This document shows positions 1-7,122 of a stretch of 15,358 bases of DNA, piece by piece. The stretch's first letter is position 1. The number at the start of each line of letters is the position of its first letter. Both the position numbers and the translations under genes were made by a program. The DNA lies in assembly GCA_027622495.1 (NCBI GenBank), contig JAQBYL010000041.1:1-15358 (forward strand), in the 5' to 3' direction. This DNA is from Pseudomonadota bacterium (GTDB lineage: Bacteria > Pseudomonadota > Gammaproteobacteria > Pseudomonadales > Azotimanducaceae). Below the pieces are notes generated by a model. It was not told the origin of the DNA. It saw only the letters and a list, made by a program, of their open reading frames with translations, and made no database searches.

Positions 1-391
1 GACGTTTCAGAGCCGTTACGCGCACTCTGATGGATGCTGGCTTAGGACCGATTTCGATCGCTTCGCCAGTCGCCGGGTTACGGCCCATGCGTTTCTTGGT
101 TGCCGGTCGTCTAACCGAACGGACTTTCAACAGACCTGGGAGAGTGAATTCGCCAGCGCCACCCTTCTTGATGTGACGTTCGATCAGTATTTCAAGTTCT
201 TCGATAACAGCGCCAACCTGTTTGCGGCTGAGCTCAGTTTTTTCTGCGATATCACCTAGAATGGCTGTTTTGGTCATTTTGGTTCGGATCGCCGGTGGGT
301 TTTTTGCCGCAGGTGCTTTTTTTGCCGCTGCCTTCTTCGTTACTGCCTTTGCTGCTGCCTTTTTCTTTGCTGGAGCCTTTTTACGTGCCAT
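1..391 (-). CDS. HU-family DNA-binding protein with Lys/Ala-rich N-terminal extension (partial, 3' end off window)
   Basis: Nucleoid-associated protein that binds and bends DNA as a dimer. About 130 codons are visible. Residues 1-38 form a basic tail (begins MARKKAPAKKKAAAK, with more AKK and PAAK units), followed by the HU/IHF fold starting near MTKTAILGDIAEKTELSRKQV. The HU signature region is present: GEFTLPGLLKV, then the DNA-binding arm with KRMGRNPATGEAIEI, then PKPASIRV. The tail resembles histone H1-like extensions known from some proteobacterial and actinobacterial HU proteins. The start is the ATG at 391-389, preceded by AGGA about 8 bases upstream. The gene stands alone on this strand and is divergent from fmdB. 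The window edge removes the stop, probably by only a few residues given a usual HU core of about 90 residues. Confidence 0.9.
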   Translation of the reverse strand, partial: MARKKAPAKKKAAAKAVTKKAAAKKAPAAKNPPAIRTKMTKTAILGDIAEKTELSRKQVGAVIEELEILIERHIKKGGAGEFTLPGLLKVRSVRRPATKKRMGRNPATGEAIEIGPKPASIRVRVTALKR

Positions 392-484
392 GTATGTATT
401 CCTAGAGGATTTACCATTGAGCGAGGCGATTCCACACTTGTATTTCGGGGTTTCGCTTCGTTCCGCTAAGGAGAGCTCCATTCT

Positions 485-535
485 TTTTACGAAATCAGGC
501 CTTTTACGAGATCAGGCCTTTCGCGAGATCAGGCA
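485..535. repeat. Three tandem 17-base direct repeats in the HU leader
   Basis: Units at 485-501, 502-518 and 519-535 follow each other with no spacer. Unit 1 (TTTTACGAAATCAGGCC) and unit 2 (TTTTACGAGATCAGGCC) differ at one base. Unit 3 (TTTCGCGAGATCAGGCA) is more diverged but keeps GAGATCAGGC. They lie about 95-145 bases upstream of the HU start codon and downstream of its predicted promoter, so they should be transcribed in the HU mRNA. They could be protein-binding sites on DNA, an RNA element, or slippage products. Confidence 0.8.
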
Positions 536-551
536 GGTTTGCTCTCTTTTC

Positions 552-579
552 GATCACCGCCGCGTTATGGCAGGTGATC
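552..579 (-). promoter_or_regulatory. Inverted repeat / hairpin at the start of the HU leader
   Basis: GATCACC at 552-558 and GGTGATC at 573-579 are perfect inverted copies. In the minus-strand RNA the stem can be extended inward by GCC/GGC with one bulged U, giving roughly ten pairs and a 7-base loop. There is no T-run after it, so it does not look like a simple terminator. An overlapping pair, CGCCGC (558-563) with GCGGCG (583-588), could compete with it. It may be an operator or an mRNA-stabilising stem; the function is not known. Confidence 0.5.
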
Positions 580-589
580 AATGCGGCGT

Positions 590-618
590 TTTATAGCGGA
601 TAAGTCCATATGTAGCAA
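590..618 (-). promoter_or_regulatory. Predicted sigma-70-type promoter for the HU gene
   Basis: Read on the minus strand: -35 TTGCTA (618-613), a 17-base spacer, and -10 TATAAA (595-590). This is close to consensus with ideal spacing. The predicted transcription start is near 583, giving a leader of about 190 bases before the HU ATG. Assigned by inspection only. Confidence 0.65.
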
Positions 619-742
619 CAAAAAGCGACGAAATCACTGTATTTTTGCTGGTTTTTTTAAGATCATGCGCCGCTCGTCTGACCAGCGGAAGAATTTTTTC
701 GGTCGGTGGAACAGCGACATTGAGATCAAAGAGAGTTGAAGA

Positions 743-1150
743 ATGCCAATTTACGAATATCGCTGTGAGCAATGCGGTCATCAGATGGAAGCGATTCAGA
801 AAGTCAGCGAACCTGTTCTGGTCACGTGCCCGAACTGTGACAAAGACTCGTTACGTAAAAAAATCTCTGCTGCGGGCTTCCGCCTGAAGGGGAGTGGCTG
901 GTACGAAACAGACTTTAAAAAAGGCGGTTCGAAAAAGAACGTCAGTGGTTCCTCTTCGGATTCTTCATCCGATTCGAGTTCGTCTTCTGGTTCGGGTAGC
1001 TCTGATGCGAAGTCTTCTGAATCGAAATCTTCGGATTCCAAGTCCTCTGATTCAAAGTCGTCATCCGATAGCAAATCGTCATCAAGTGGTGGCGAAACCA
1101 AATCAGCGTCGAGCGGCGAGAAAAAGTCTTCGCCCGGCAGATCAGACTAA
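743..1150 (+). CDS. FmdB-family zinc-ribbon protein with long Ser/Asp/Lys tail
   Basis: Small zinc-ribbon protein of the FmdB/CxxC_CxxC_SSSS family (putative regulatory protein; the molecular role is not established). The N-terminus is canonical: MPIYEYRCEQCG, with metal-ligand pairs C8/C11 and C29/C32, followed by GFRLKGSGWYETDF at about 45-58. Residues 68-135 are almost entirely Ser, Asp, Lys, Glu and Gly, with SSDSKSSDSKSS-like repeats, so this part should be disordered. The 135-residue length exceeds the typical 70-110 because of this tail. It sits 18 bases before aspS, an arrangement common in gammaproteobacteria. The ribosome-binding site is weak. Confidence 0.88.
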   Translation: MPIYEYRCEQCGHQMEAIQKVSEPVLVTCPNCDKDSLRKKISAAGFRLKGSGWYETDFKKGGSKKNVSGSSSDSSSDSSSSSGSGSSDAKSSESKSSDSKSSDSKSSSDSKSSSSGGETKSASSGEKKSSPGRSD

Positions 1151-1168
1151 AACATCAAAGGCAAACAG

Positions 1169-2926
1169 ATGCGCAGTCACTACTGTGGAACCGTCACCGC
1201 TGCAAACATCGGTGAAGAGGTTGAATTGTGCGGGTGGGTTCACCGTCGCCGTGATCATGGCGGCGTGATCTTTCTTGATGTGCGGGATCGCACTGGAATT
1301 GTGCAGGTGGTCTACGACCCCGACACGGTTGAGAGTTTTGCGCTGGCAGACAGCGTCCGTAACGAATTTGTTCTGCGCGTCAACGGGCGGGTACGAGCAC
1401 GCCCCGAAGGCAGCACTAACCCGGATATGGTGACGGGTGAGATCGAAGTGTTGGGGCTTGCGCTTGATGTACTTAATGCCGCCGCAACCCCGCCGTTTCA
1501 ATTGGATGAGTATTCGGAGGCTGGCGAAGATGTGCGGCTGAAGTATCGCTACCTGGATCTTCGTCGACCAGAAATGCAACAACGAATGCAGATGCGAGCG
1601 CGCATTGCCAGTGGTGTGCGACGCTACCTCGAGGACGCCGGGTATTGGGAAATCGAGACACCCACCCTGACCCGTGCTACCCCTGAGGGTGCGCGCGACT
1701 ATCTGGTCCCGAGCCGCACGCATGAAGGTCAGTTTTTTGCTCTGCCGCAGTCACCGCAGATGTTTAAGCAGTTGCTGATGGTGTCGGGGATCGACAAGTA
1801 CTATCAGATCGCACGCTGTTATCGTGATGAAGATCTGCGTCATGACAGGCAACCGGAATTCACGCAGATCGATATCGAAGCTTCCTTCATCAGTGATCAA
1901 GAGATCATGGATCTGACCGAAGGCATGCTGAAACGTCTTTTTGCCGATGTGCTTTCTGTGACGCTTAAGGACTTTCCGGTCATTGAGTACGACGAGGCCA
2001 TGCGCCTCTACGGCAGCGACAAACCAGATCTGCGCAACCCGCTTTTATTTACCGACATCGCCGACCTGATGGCAGAGGTTGAATTCAAGGTTTTCAGCGG
2101 TCCTGCGAAAGACCCAGAAGGCCGTGTTGTTGCCATGCGTGCACCGGGTGCGGCAACACTTTCCCGGAAGGTGATCGACACCTATACGGAGTTCGTGGGC
2201 CGCTATGGCGCGCGGGGGCTCGCGTACATCAAGGTGAACGACCTGTCAGCGGGCACAGAAGGCCTGCAGTCGCCGATACTGAAGTTCATGCCAGAAACAG
2301 TGGTAGCCAGCGTTCTTGAACGATGTGGTGCAACCGATGGCGATATTGTGTTTTTCGGGGCTGACAAAGCATCGGTCGTAAATGACAGCATGGGTGCGTT
2401 GCGCAACGAACTGGCCAGGGACCTTGGTCTGATCGAAGATCGCTGGGCACCGTGCTGGGTAGTCAAGTGGCCGATGTTTGAAAAAAGCCGTGAGGGCAGG
2501 ATCGGTGCGGTACACCATCAGTTCACGCTACCGGCAGCAAGCCCCGAACAGGTGGTTGCAGACCCTCTGTCAGTCAAGGCGGTGGCCTATGATGTGGTGT
2601 TGAACGGCTATGAACTGGGTGGCGGGTCGCTGCGGATATATGATCCGAAAATGCAGGCAGCAGTGTTTGAGGCCATGCAGATCGGGCAGGAAGCCGACGT
2701 GAAATTCGGCTGGTTTCTCGATGCTCTCAAATTTGGCTGCCCGCCTCACGGTGGTATCGCCATTGGCCTGGACAGACTGGTTATGCTGATGACTGGAACG
2801 CAGGCTATCCGCGATGTTATTGCTTTTCCAAAAACCCAGTCGGCAGCCTGTCTGATGACAAATGCACCGAGCGTGGTTGATGAACATCAGTTGCGGGAAT
2901 TACACATTCGTTTGCGCAAAGCCTGA
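1169..2926 (+). CDS. aspS: Aspartyl-tRNA synthetase (predicted non-discriminating, Asp/Asn-tRNA)
   Basis: Class II synthetase that charges tRNA-Asp with aspartate in the cytoplasm. It has 585 residues, the normal bacterial length. The N-terminal OB-fold anticodon domain covers about 1-105 (CGWVHRRRDHGGVIFLDVRD). The catalytic core has motif 2 around 215-240 (ARCYRDEDLRHDRQPEFTQI), the bacterial GAD insertion in the middle, and motif 3 with GLDR at 533-536. H30 and G81 align with His31 and Gly82 of the P. aeruginosa enzyme (which has one extra N-terminal residue). Those residues are linked to recognition of both tRNA-Asp and tRNA-Asn. The start ATG follows AAGG by about 7 bases. It is likely cotranscribed with fmdB upstream and yebC 23 bases downstream. 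Confidence 0.97.
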   Translation: MRSHYCGTVTAANIGEEVELCGWVHRRRDHGGVIFLDVRDRTGIVQVVYDPDTVESFALADSVRNEFVLRVNGRVRARPEGSTNPDMVTGEIEVLGLALDVLNAAATPPFQLDEYSEAGEDVRLKYRYLDLRRPEMQQRMQMRARIASGVRRYLEDAGYWEIETPTLTRATPEGARDYLVPSRTHEGQFFALPQSPQMFKQLLMVSGIDKYYQIARCYRDEDLRHDRQPEFTQIDIEASFISDQEIMDLTEGMLKRLFADVLSVTLKDFPVIEYDEAMRLYGSDKPDLRNPLLFTDIADLMAEVEFKVFSGPAKDPEGRVVAMRAPGAATLSRKVIDTYTEFVGRYGARGLAYIKVNDLSAGTEGLQSPILKFMPETVVASVLERCGATDGDIVFFGADKASVVNDSMGALRNELARDLGLIEDRWAPCWVVKWPMFEKSREGRIGAVHHQFTLPAASPEQVVADPLSVKAVAYDVVLNGYELGGGSLRIYDPKMQAAVFEAMQIGQEADVKFGWFLDALKFGCPPHGGIAIGLDRLVMLMTGTQAIRDVIAFPKTQSAACLMTNAPSVVDEHQLRELHIRLRKA

Positions 2927-2949
2927 AAGGAAGGCGCAGGAGACTTTAG

Positions 2950-3690
2950 ATGGCTGGCCACAGCAAATGGGCAAACATCAAACACCGCAAGGCGTCACAG
3001 GATGCCAAGCGGGGTAAATTGTGGACAAAAGTAATTCGTGAAGTCACCGTCGCCGCGCGTGTTGGCGGTGGCGATCCGGATGACAACCCGCGTCTGCGCG
3101 CGGCGGTCGACAAGGCTTTGTCTGTCAACATGCCACGAGACACGATTGACCGGGCGATAGTGCGCGGCGCTGGCGATCTGGATGGTGGTCACGTCGATGA
3201 ACTTGTTTATGAAGGTTATGCAAGTGGCGGGGTTGCCGTTCTGGTTGAGGTAATTACCGACAACCGAAATCGCACAGTTGCCGAGGTACGTCACGCCTTC
3301 ACTAAATATGGTGGCAATCTCGGTACCGACGGCTCTGTGGCGTATCTGTTCCAGCGGCGTGGTCTCATTTCGTTTGCGCCGGGTGCGGATGAAGATCAGA
3401 TCATGGAGGTAGTGCTCGAAGCCGGTGCCGACGACATCGACACAGATGAAGACGGGTCGGTCACGGTTTACACGCCCTGGGAAATCATGAGTACGGTGGT
3501 GGATGCGCTGAAATCGCGCAATCTCATACCGGACCTGGCAGAAGTGAGCATGGTCGCGTCGATTACCAATGAACTCGATATCCAGGTGGCAGAGAAAGTT
3601 GCTCCGCTGATCGAAGCCCTTGAAGATCTGGACGATGTTCAGAACGTCTACAGCAACGCTGAATTTCCGGATATGGAATATCAGCACTGA
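2950..3690 (+). CDS. yebC: YebC/TACO1-family protein
   Basis: 246 residues, full length for the family. It begins with the hallmark MAGHSKWANIKHRK, and continues with YEGYASGGVAVLVEVITDN and the acidic C-terminal domain ending in VYSNAEFPDME. Family members were long annotated as transcription regulators (PmpR). TACO1 and recent bacterial work point to a ribosome-associated role in translating proline-rich stretches. Start chosen at ATG 2950, with AGGAGA at 2938-2943 and a 6-base spacer. It lies between aspS and ruvC, the standard gammaproteobacterial order, and is probably in the same transcript. Confidence 0.95.
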   Translation: MAGHSKWANIKHRKASQDAKRGKLWTKVIREVTVAARVGGGDPDDNPRLRAAVDKALSVNMPRDTIDRAIVRGAGDLDGGHVDELVYEGYASGGVAVLVEVITDNRNRTVAEVRHAFTKYGGNLGTDGSVAYLFQRRGLISFAPGADEDQIMEVVLEAGADDIDTDEDGSVTVYTPWEIMSTVVDALKSRNLIPDLAEVSMVASITNELDIQVAEKVAPLIEALEDLDDVQNVYSNAEFPDMEYQH

Positions 3691-3706
3691 TCGTGGCGAC
3701 TAGCCC

Positions 3707-4180
3707 GTGACCCGCATACTGGGCATCGACCCGGGAACCGTCCGGACTGGCTATGGCGTGGTGGAAACCTCAAACGGAAGGTCGGTCTATGTATCGTGCG
3801 GGTGTATTCGCACCTCCAAGGCACCGATGCCCGAGCGTCTTGCCGAGATCTACCGCGGCATCACTGAACTCATTGCAGAACATAAACCGGCCGAAATGGC
3901 TATTGAAGCCGTGTTCCTGGCGCGCAACCCGGGTTCAGCACTCAAGCTGGGTCAGGCCCGGGGTGTGGCGATCGCCGCCGGGGTGGCCGGAGGACTCAGT
4001 GTGCATGAGTACGCTCCGCGGCTGGTTAAGAAAACCGTTGTCGGAAACGGGGCGGCAGCCAAGAGTCAGGTTGCACACATGGTCCGGATACTGCTGAATT
4101 TGCCGGGTGAGCCCGGTGAGGACGCAGCCGATGCGCTGGCCATCGCGATCTGTCATGTTCACTCGAGTCTGCGTCGGTGA
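3707..4180 (+). CDS. ruvC: Crossover junction endodeoxyribonuclease RuvC
   Basis: Holliday-junction resolvase that nicks two strands of the four-way junction after RuvAB branch migration. 157 residues with a GTG start giving MTRILGIDPGTVRTGYGVV. The four acidic catalytic residues are visible: D8 in ILGIDPG, E67 in MAIEAVF, and D139 and D142 in GEDAADALAIA. The C-terminus is short, as usual. The upstream gap to yebC is 16 bases and shows no strong Shine-Dalgarno site, so the start rests on conserved N-terminal sequence. The motif VVGNGAAAKSQV has Asn where Gly is common. A 111-base gap separates it from ruvA. Confidence 0.96.
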   Translation: MTRILGIDPGTVRTGYGVVETSNGRSVYVSCGCIRTSKAPMPERLAEIYRGITELIAEHKPAEMAIEAVFLARNPGSALKLGQARGVAIAAGVAGGLSVHEYAPRLVKKTVVGNGAAAKSQVAHMVRILLNLPGEPGEDAADALAIAICHVHSSLRR

Positions 4181-4214
4181 GCATTGGGAAACACGTGATT
4201 GCGCGGCCTGAAAT

Positions 4215-4253
4215 CAAATGTCATTTGTCACTTGATCACGAACTCTCTAACCT
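4215..4253 (+). promoter_or_regulatory. Candidate ruvAB promoter with overlapping 13-base palindrome
   Basis: In the 111-base gap between ruvC and ruvA there is a -35-like TTGTCA (4225-4230), a 17-base spacer and a weaker -10-like TAACCT (4248-4253). A perfect palindrome, CAAATG-T-CATTTG (4215-4227), overlaps the -35 box and could be an operator. It does not match the enterobacterial LexA box (CTGT-N8-ACAG). Assigned by inspection only. Confidence 0.35.
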
Positions 4254-4291
4254 AGCCCACAGAACACCATCAACCAGGCAATGACCAGCAG

Positions 4292-4888
4292 ATGATCGGC
4301 CAGATCAGAGGGATTTTACTTGAGGTCGTCGAGGGCACGCTGGTCGTCGATGTACAGGGTGTTGGCTATGAACTCGAACCGTCGGCCACCCTGATCGCGA
4401 GATTGCCGGCGGCAGGCGGTGAAATTCGCGTTCACACTCACTTCGTGGTCCGCGAAGACGTTCAGCTTTTGTTCGCCTTCGACAATCGCGCTGAGCGGGA
4501 TCTGTTTCGCGCCATGATCCGGATATCCGGCATCGGACCGAAGCTTGCGCTGGCATTGATAGCCGGGTTGTCGCTCAAAGATCTGGCTCGCGCGGTGGCA
4601 GAACGAAACATCACGGTTCTGACCAGCATCTCAGGCGTTGGTCGTAAAACGGCTGAACGGCTGGTGGTGGAGTTGAAAGACCTGCTCGCCGGCATTCCCA
4701 CCATCGCCGAACCGACGCGCTCGCGGCCGAGTCATTCAAACGAGGCTCTGGATGCGCTGGTTGCGCTGGGTTACAAACCAGCCGAAGCGGCGCGCATTGT
4801 CGAGAATGTGGCAGATGAAGCATTCACCACAGAAGAAATCGTCCGCGCAGCATTGAAGCGCATCGCACGCCAGAGCGAGGCATTGTAG
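4292..4888 (+). CDS. ruvA: Holliday junction branch migration protein RuvA
   Basis: Tetrameric junction-binding protein that loads RuvB. 198 residues, normal length. Domain I (OB fold) starts MIGQIRGILLEV and carries the acidic pin E55-D56 in FVVREDVQLL. Domain II has two helix-hairpin-helix motifs, ISGIGPKLALALI (about 78-90) and ISGVGRKTAERLVVELKD (about 113-130). Domain III, which binds RuvB, is at the C-terminus (NEALDALVALGYKPAEAARI). The stop codon is directly followed by the ruvB ATG, so the two are translationally coupled. Confidence 0.96.
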   Translation: MIGQIRGILLEVVEGTLVVDVQGVGYELEPSATLIARLPAAGGEIRVHTHFVVREDVQLLFAFDNRAERDLFRAMIRISGIGPKLALALIAGLSLKDLARAVAERNITVLTSISGVGRKTAERLVVELKDLLAGIPTIAEPTRSRPSHSNEALDALVALGYKPAEAARIVENVADEAFTTEEIVRAALKRIARQSEAL

Positions 4889-5938
4889 ATGGCCATCGAG
4901 CCTGATCGGCTGATCAGCGCAGCATCGGGCACGCCGGAACGACGTCTGGACAAGGCACTCCGGCCACTGCTTCTTGACGAATACATCGGTCAGGTGGATG
5001 TATGCGAGCAGATGGAGATTTTCATCTCTGCTTCGCTCAAGCGGCACGAAGCGCTGGACCATACGCTGATCTTTGGTCCACCGGGTCTCGGCAAGACCAC
5101 GCTTGCACACATTATTGCCAACGAGATGTCGGTAACCATCAAGTCAACCTCGGGCCCGGTACTGGAAAAACCCGGTGATCTTGCGGCGATGCTGACCAAC
5201 CTGGAAGAAGGCGATGTGCTGTTCATCGACGAAATTCACCGTCTGAGCCCGGTTGTGGAAGAGATCCTCTACCCGGCCATGGAAGATTTTCAGCTCGACA
5301 TACTGATCGGTGAGGGGCCGGCAGCGCGTTCACTCAAACTCGATCTTCCGCAATTCACCCTGGTCGGTGCGACCACCCGCGCCGGTCTTCTGACCTCACC
5401 GCTGCGCGACCGCTTCGGGATTGTTCAGCGTCTGGAATTTTATACCGTTGATGAACTGTGCGAGATCGTCACACGATCGAGCCAGAAGCTTGCGCTGTCA
5501 CTGGATGCTGAGGGTGCAAGAGAAATCGCATCGCGTTCCAGGGGAACACCACGCATTGCTAACCGCTTGCTCCGGCGCGTACGTGACTACGCTGAAGTTC
5601 GTGCGGATGGCAGGATCAACCGCAAAATTGCCAGCGCCGCGCTCAACATGTTGAATGTCGATCAGAAAGGTTTTGATCAGATGGACCGGCGTTTGCTCGA
5701 GACCGTAATAGATAAATTTGACGGCGGCCCGGTGGGTCTCGATTCCATTGCCGCAGCAATCAGCGAAGAAAGGGATACCATTGAAGATGTGATCGAACCC
5801 TTTCTGATCCAGCAGGGTTACCTGATGCGTACCCCGAGAGGTCGTGTGGCCACAAAGAAAGCCTATCTTCATTTTGGCCTGGTGGTCCCTGATCAGGCAG
5901 ATGCTCCACAGGCGAACCTCGACCTGAAATCCAACTGA
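4889..5938 (+). CDS. ruvB: Holliday junction branch migration DNA helicase RuvB
   Basis: AAA+ hexameric motor of branch migration. 349 residues. Visible motifs: Walker A GPPGLGKT (63-70), Walker B LFIDE (111-115), sensor 1 ATTR (161-164), arginine finger R173 in PLRDRFG, and a C-terminal winged helix (RTPRGRVAT). The ATG abuts the ruvA TAG, and GAGG lies about 8 bases upstream inside ruvA. Only 13 bases separate it from tolQ. In many relatives ybgC would occupy this place. Confidence 0.97.
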   Translation: MAIEPDRLISAASGTPERRLDKALRPLLLDEYIGQVDVCEQMEIFISASLKRHEALDHTLIFGPPGLGKTTLAHIIANEMSVTIKSTSGPVLEKPGDLAAMLTNLEEGDVLFIDEIHRLSPVVEEILYPAMEDFQLDILIGEGPAARSLKLDLPQFTLVGATTRAGLLTSPLRDRFGIVQRLEFYTVDELCEIVTRSSQKLALSLDAEGAREIASRSRGTPRIANRLLRRVRDYAEVRADGRINRKIASAALNMLNVDQKGFDQMDRRLLETVIDKFDGGPVGLDSIAAAISEERDTIEDVIEPFLIQQGYLMRTPRGRVATKKAYLHFGLVVPDQADAPQANLDLKSN

Positions 5939-5940
5939 AA

Positions 5941-5945
5941 GGAGG
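5941..5945 (+). promoter_or_regulatory. Strong ribosome-binding site that fixes the tolQ TTG start
   Basis: GGAGG, part of AAAGGAGG, lies directly after the ruvB stop and 6 bases before TTG 5952. This supports the rare TTG codon as the true tolQ start; no ATG lies nearby in frame. Confidence 0.75.
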
Positions 5946-5951
5946 AATTCG

Positions 5952-6677
5952 TTGGCAGAACAGATTTCCATATTTGAACTGATCGCCAATGCGAGCCTTC
6001 TGGTTCAATTGGTCATGGCACTGCTTGCTGTGGCGTCGGTCATCTCGTGGATGATGATTTTTCAGCGCTGGTTCTATATCCGCCGCATCCAGCTTGAAGT
6101 GGAAGTTTTTGAAGAGCACTTCTGGTCGGGCATCGACTTGCGGGAGCTGTATAACGAACTGGATGGCCAGGAAGATCTGAACGGTATCGAGAGCGTGTTT
6201 GTTTCAGGCTTCAAGGAATTTACCCGCCTTGCAGATCAGCCTGGAGCTGAAGTCGATACGATCATGCAGGGCGTTCAGCGTGCCATGCGGGTAGCACTTA
6301 ATCGTCAGGAAGAATCACTCGAGACTCATCTGCCGTTTCTGGCAACAGTCGGATCGACCAGTCCGTACGTCGGTTTGTTTGGTACCGTCTGGGGCATCAT
6401 GAATTCCTTTCGTTCTCTTGCGAATATGACGCAGGCTACTCTCGCATCGGTTGCGCCAGGCATCTCTGAAGCGCTTGTTGCAACGGCGATGGGTCTGTTC
6501 GCAGCCATACCAGCCGTCATCGGCTACAACCGCTTTTCTTCCCGGGTTGAAGGTCTGATGAAACGGCTCGAAGCATTCAGCGACGAACTCGGCAGCATTC
6601 TACAGCGCGCAGCACACGGTAAAGTTGGTGGTCGGAGCGCGACACGCAGCGCTTCGACACATGGAAGTGCGCACTGA
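5952..6677 (+). CDS. tolQ: Tol-Pal system proton channel subunit TolQ
   Basis: Inner-membrane MotA/TolQ/ExbB proton-channel subunit. With TolR it energises TolA during outer-membrane constriction at division. 241 residues, TTG start. Three membrane segments are seen: about 17-37, 127-152 and 168-192. The pore threonines are present at T145 (LFGTVWGIM) and T178 (ALVATAMGLF), at the same numbers as in E. coli. A cytoplasmic loop separates the first two segments. Its stop overlaps the tolR ATG by one base. Confidence 0.96.
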   Translation: MAEQISIFELIANASLLVQLVMALLAVASVISWMMIFQRWFYIRRIQLEVEVFEEHFWSGIDLRELYNELDGQEDLNGIESVFVSGFKEFTRLADQPGAEVDTIMQGVQRAMRVALNRQEESLETHLPFLATVGSTSPYVGLFGTVWGIMNSFRSLANMTQATLASVAPGISEALVATAMGLFAAIPAVIGYNRFSSRVEGLMKRLEAFSDELGSILQRAAHGKVGGRSATRSASTHGSAH

Positions 6678-7114
6678 TGGCCACGCGCCGGAAACCGATG
6701 TCGGAAATCAACGTCGTACCCTATATCGACGTGATGCTTGTGTTGCTGGTCATCTTCATGGCAACAGCGCCTCTGTTAACCCAGGGTGTGCAGGTCGACC
6801 TGCCGAAAGCGCCATCAGAGGCGATACCGGACAATCAGGAAGATCCACTTGTGATCTCCATCCGCCAGGACGGTGCGATATTCGTCAATCTCGGCATACA
6901 GAATGCTGAAGAAGAAGGAACACGAGTCACCATTTACAGTCTGAATGACCAGGCGCAGAAAATTCTGAATGCCCGACCTGAGGTACCGGTCTATGTGAAG
7001 GCCGATAAACGCCTTGAATATGGTGAGGTGATCCAGGTAATGACGGTTCTTCAACGTGCTGGTGCGCAAAGTGTTGGTCTGATCACTGATCCACCGGAGT
7101 TGACCGGAGAATAG
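6677..7114 (+). CDS. tolR: Tol-Pal system protein TolR
   Basis: ExbD/TolR family partner of TolQ. 145 residues with one N-terminal membrane helix (about 13-35) carrying the essential proton-binding aspartate D18 in INVVPYIDVMLVLLVIFM. A periplasmic ferredoxin-like domain follows (VPVYVKADKRLEYGEVIQVM). The ATG overlaps the tolQ TGA by one base. tolA starts 8 bases after its stop. Confidence 0.96.
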   Translation: MATRRKPMSEINVVPYIDVMLVLLVIFMATAPLLTQGVQVDLPKAPSEAIPDNQEDPLVISIRQDGAIFVNLGIQNAEEEGTRVTIYSLNDQAQKILNARPEVPVYVKADKRLEYGEVIQVMTVLQRAGAQSVGLITDPPELTGE

Positions 7115-7122
7115 GCTCGCCG

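Larger units (their letters stand above)
392..742. other. Divergent intergenic region between the HU gene and fmdB
   Basis: About 350 bases without a credible gene. It holds the HU promoter, three tandem 17-base repeats and an inverted repeat (listed separately). Small reading frames here, including those crossing into the flanking genes, have no recognisable content. I could not pick a convincing promoter for fmdB on the plus strand; the T-rich stretch near 640-660 is a possible location. Translation of fmdB would start after a weak purine-rich site at about 731-742. Confidence 0.6.

Noticed and set aside
485..535. CRISPR array
   Set aside because: The repeats are contiguous 17-base units with no spacers and no cas genes nearby.
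796..1101. Minus-strand frame rich in Asp, Glu and Ser opposite fmdB
   Set aside because: It is the antisense of the Ser/Asp/Lys tail; the acidic composition is a by-product of the low-complexity codons.
2995..3687. 230-codon minus-strand frame opposite yebC
   Set aside because: yebC is a full-length conserved family member; the antisense frame has no recognisable domain or ribosome-binding site.
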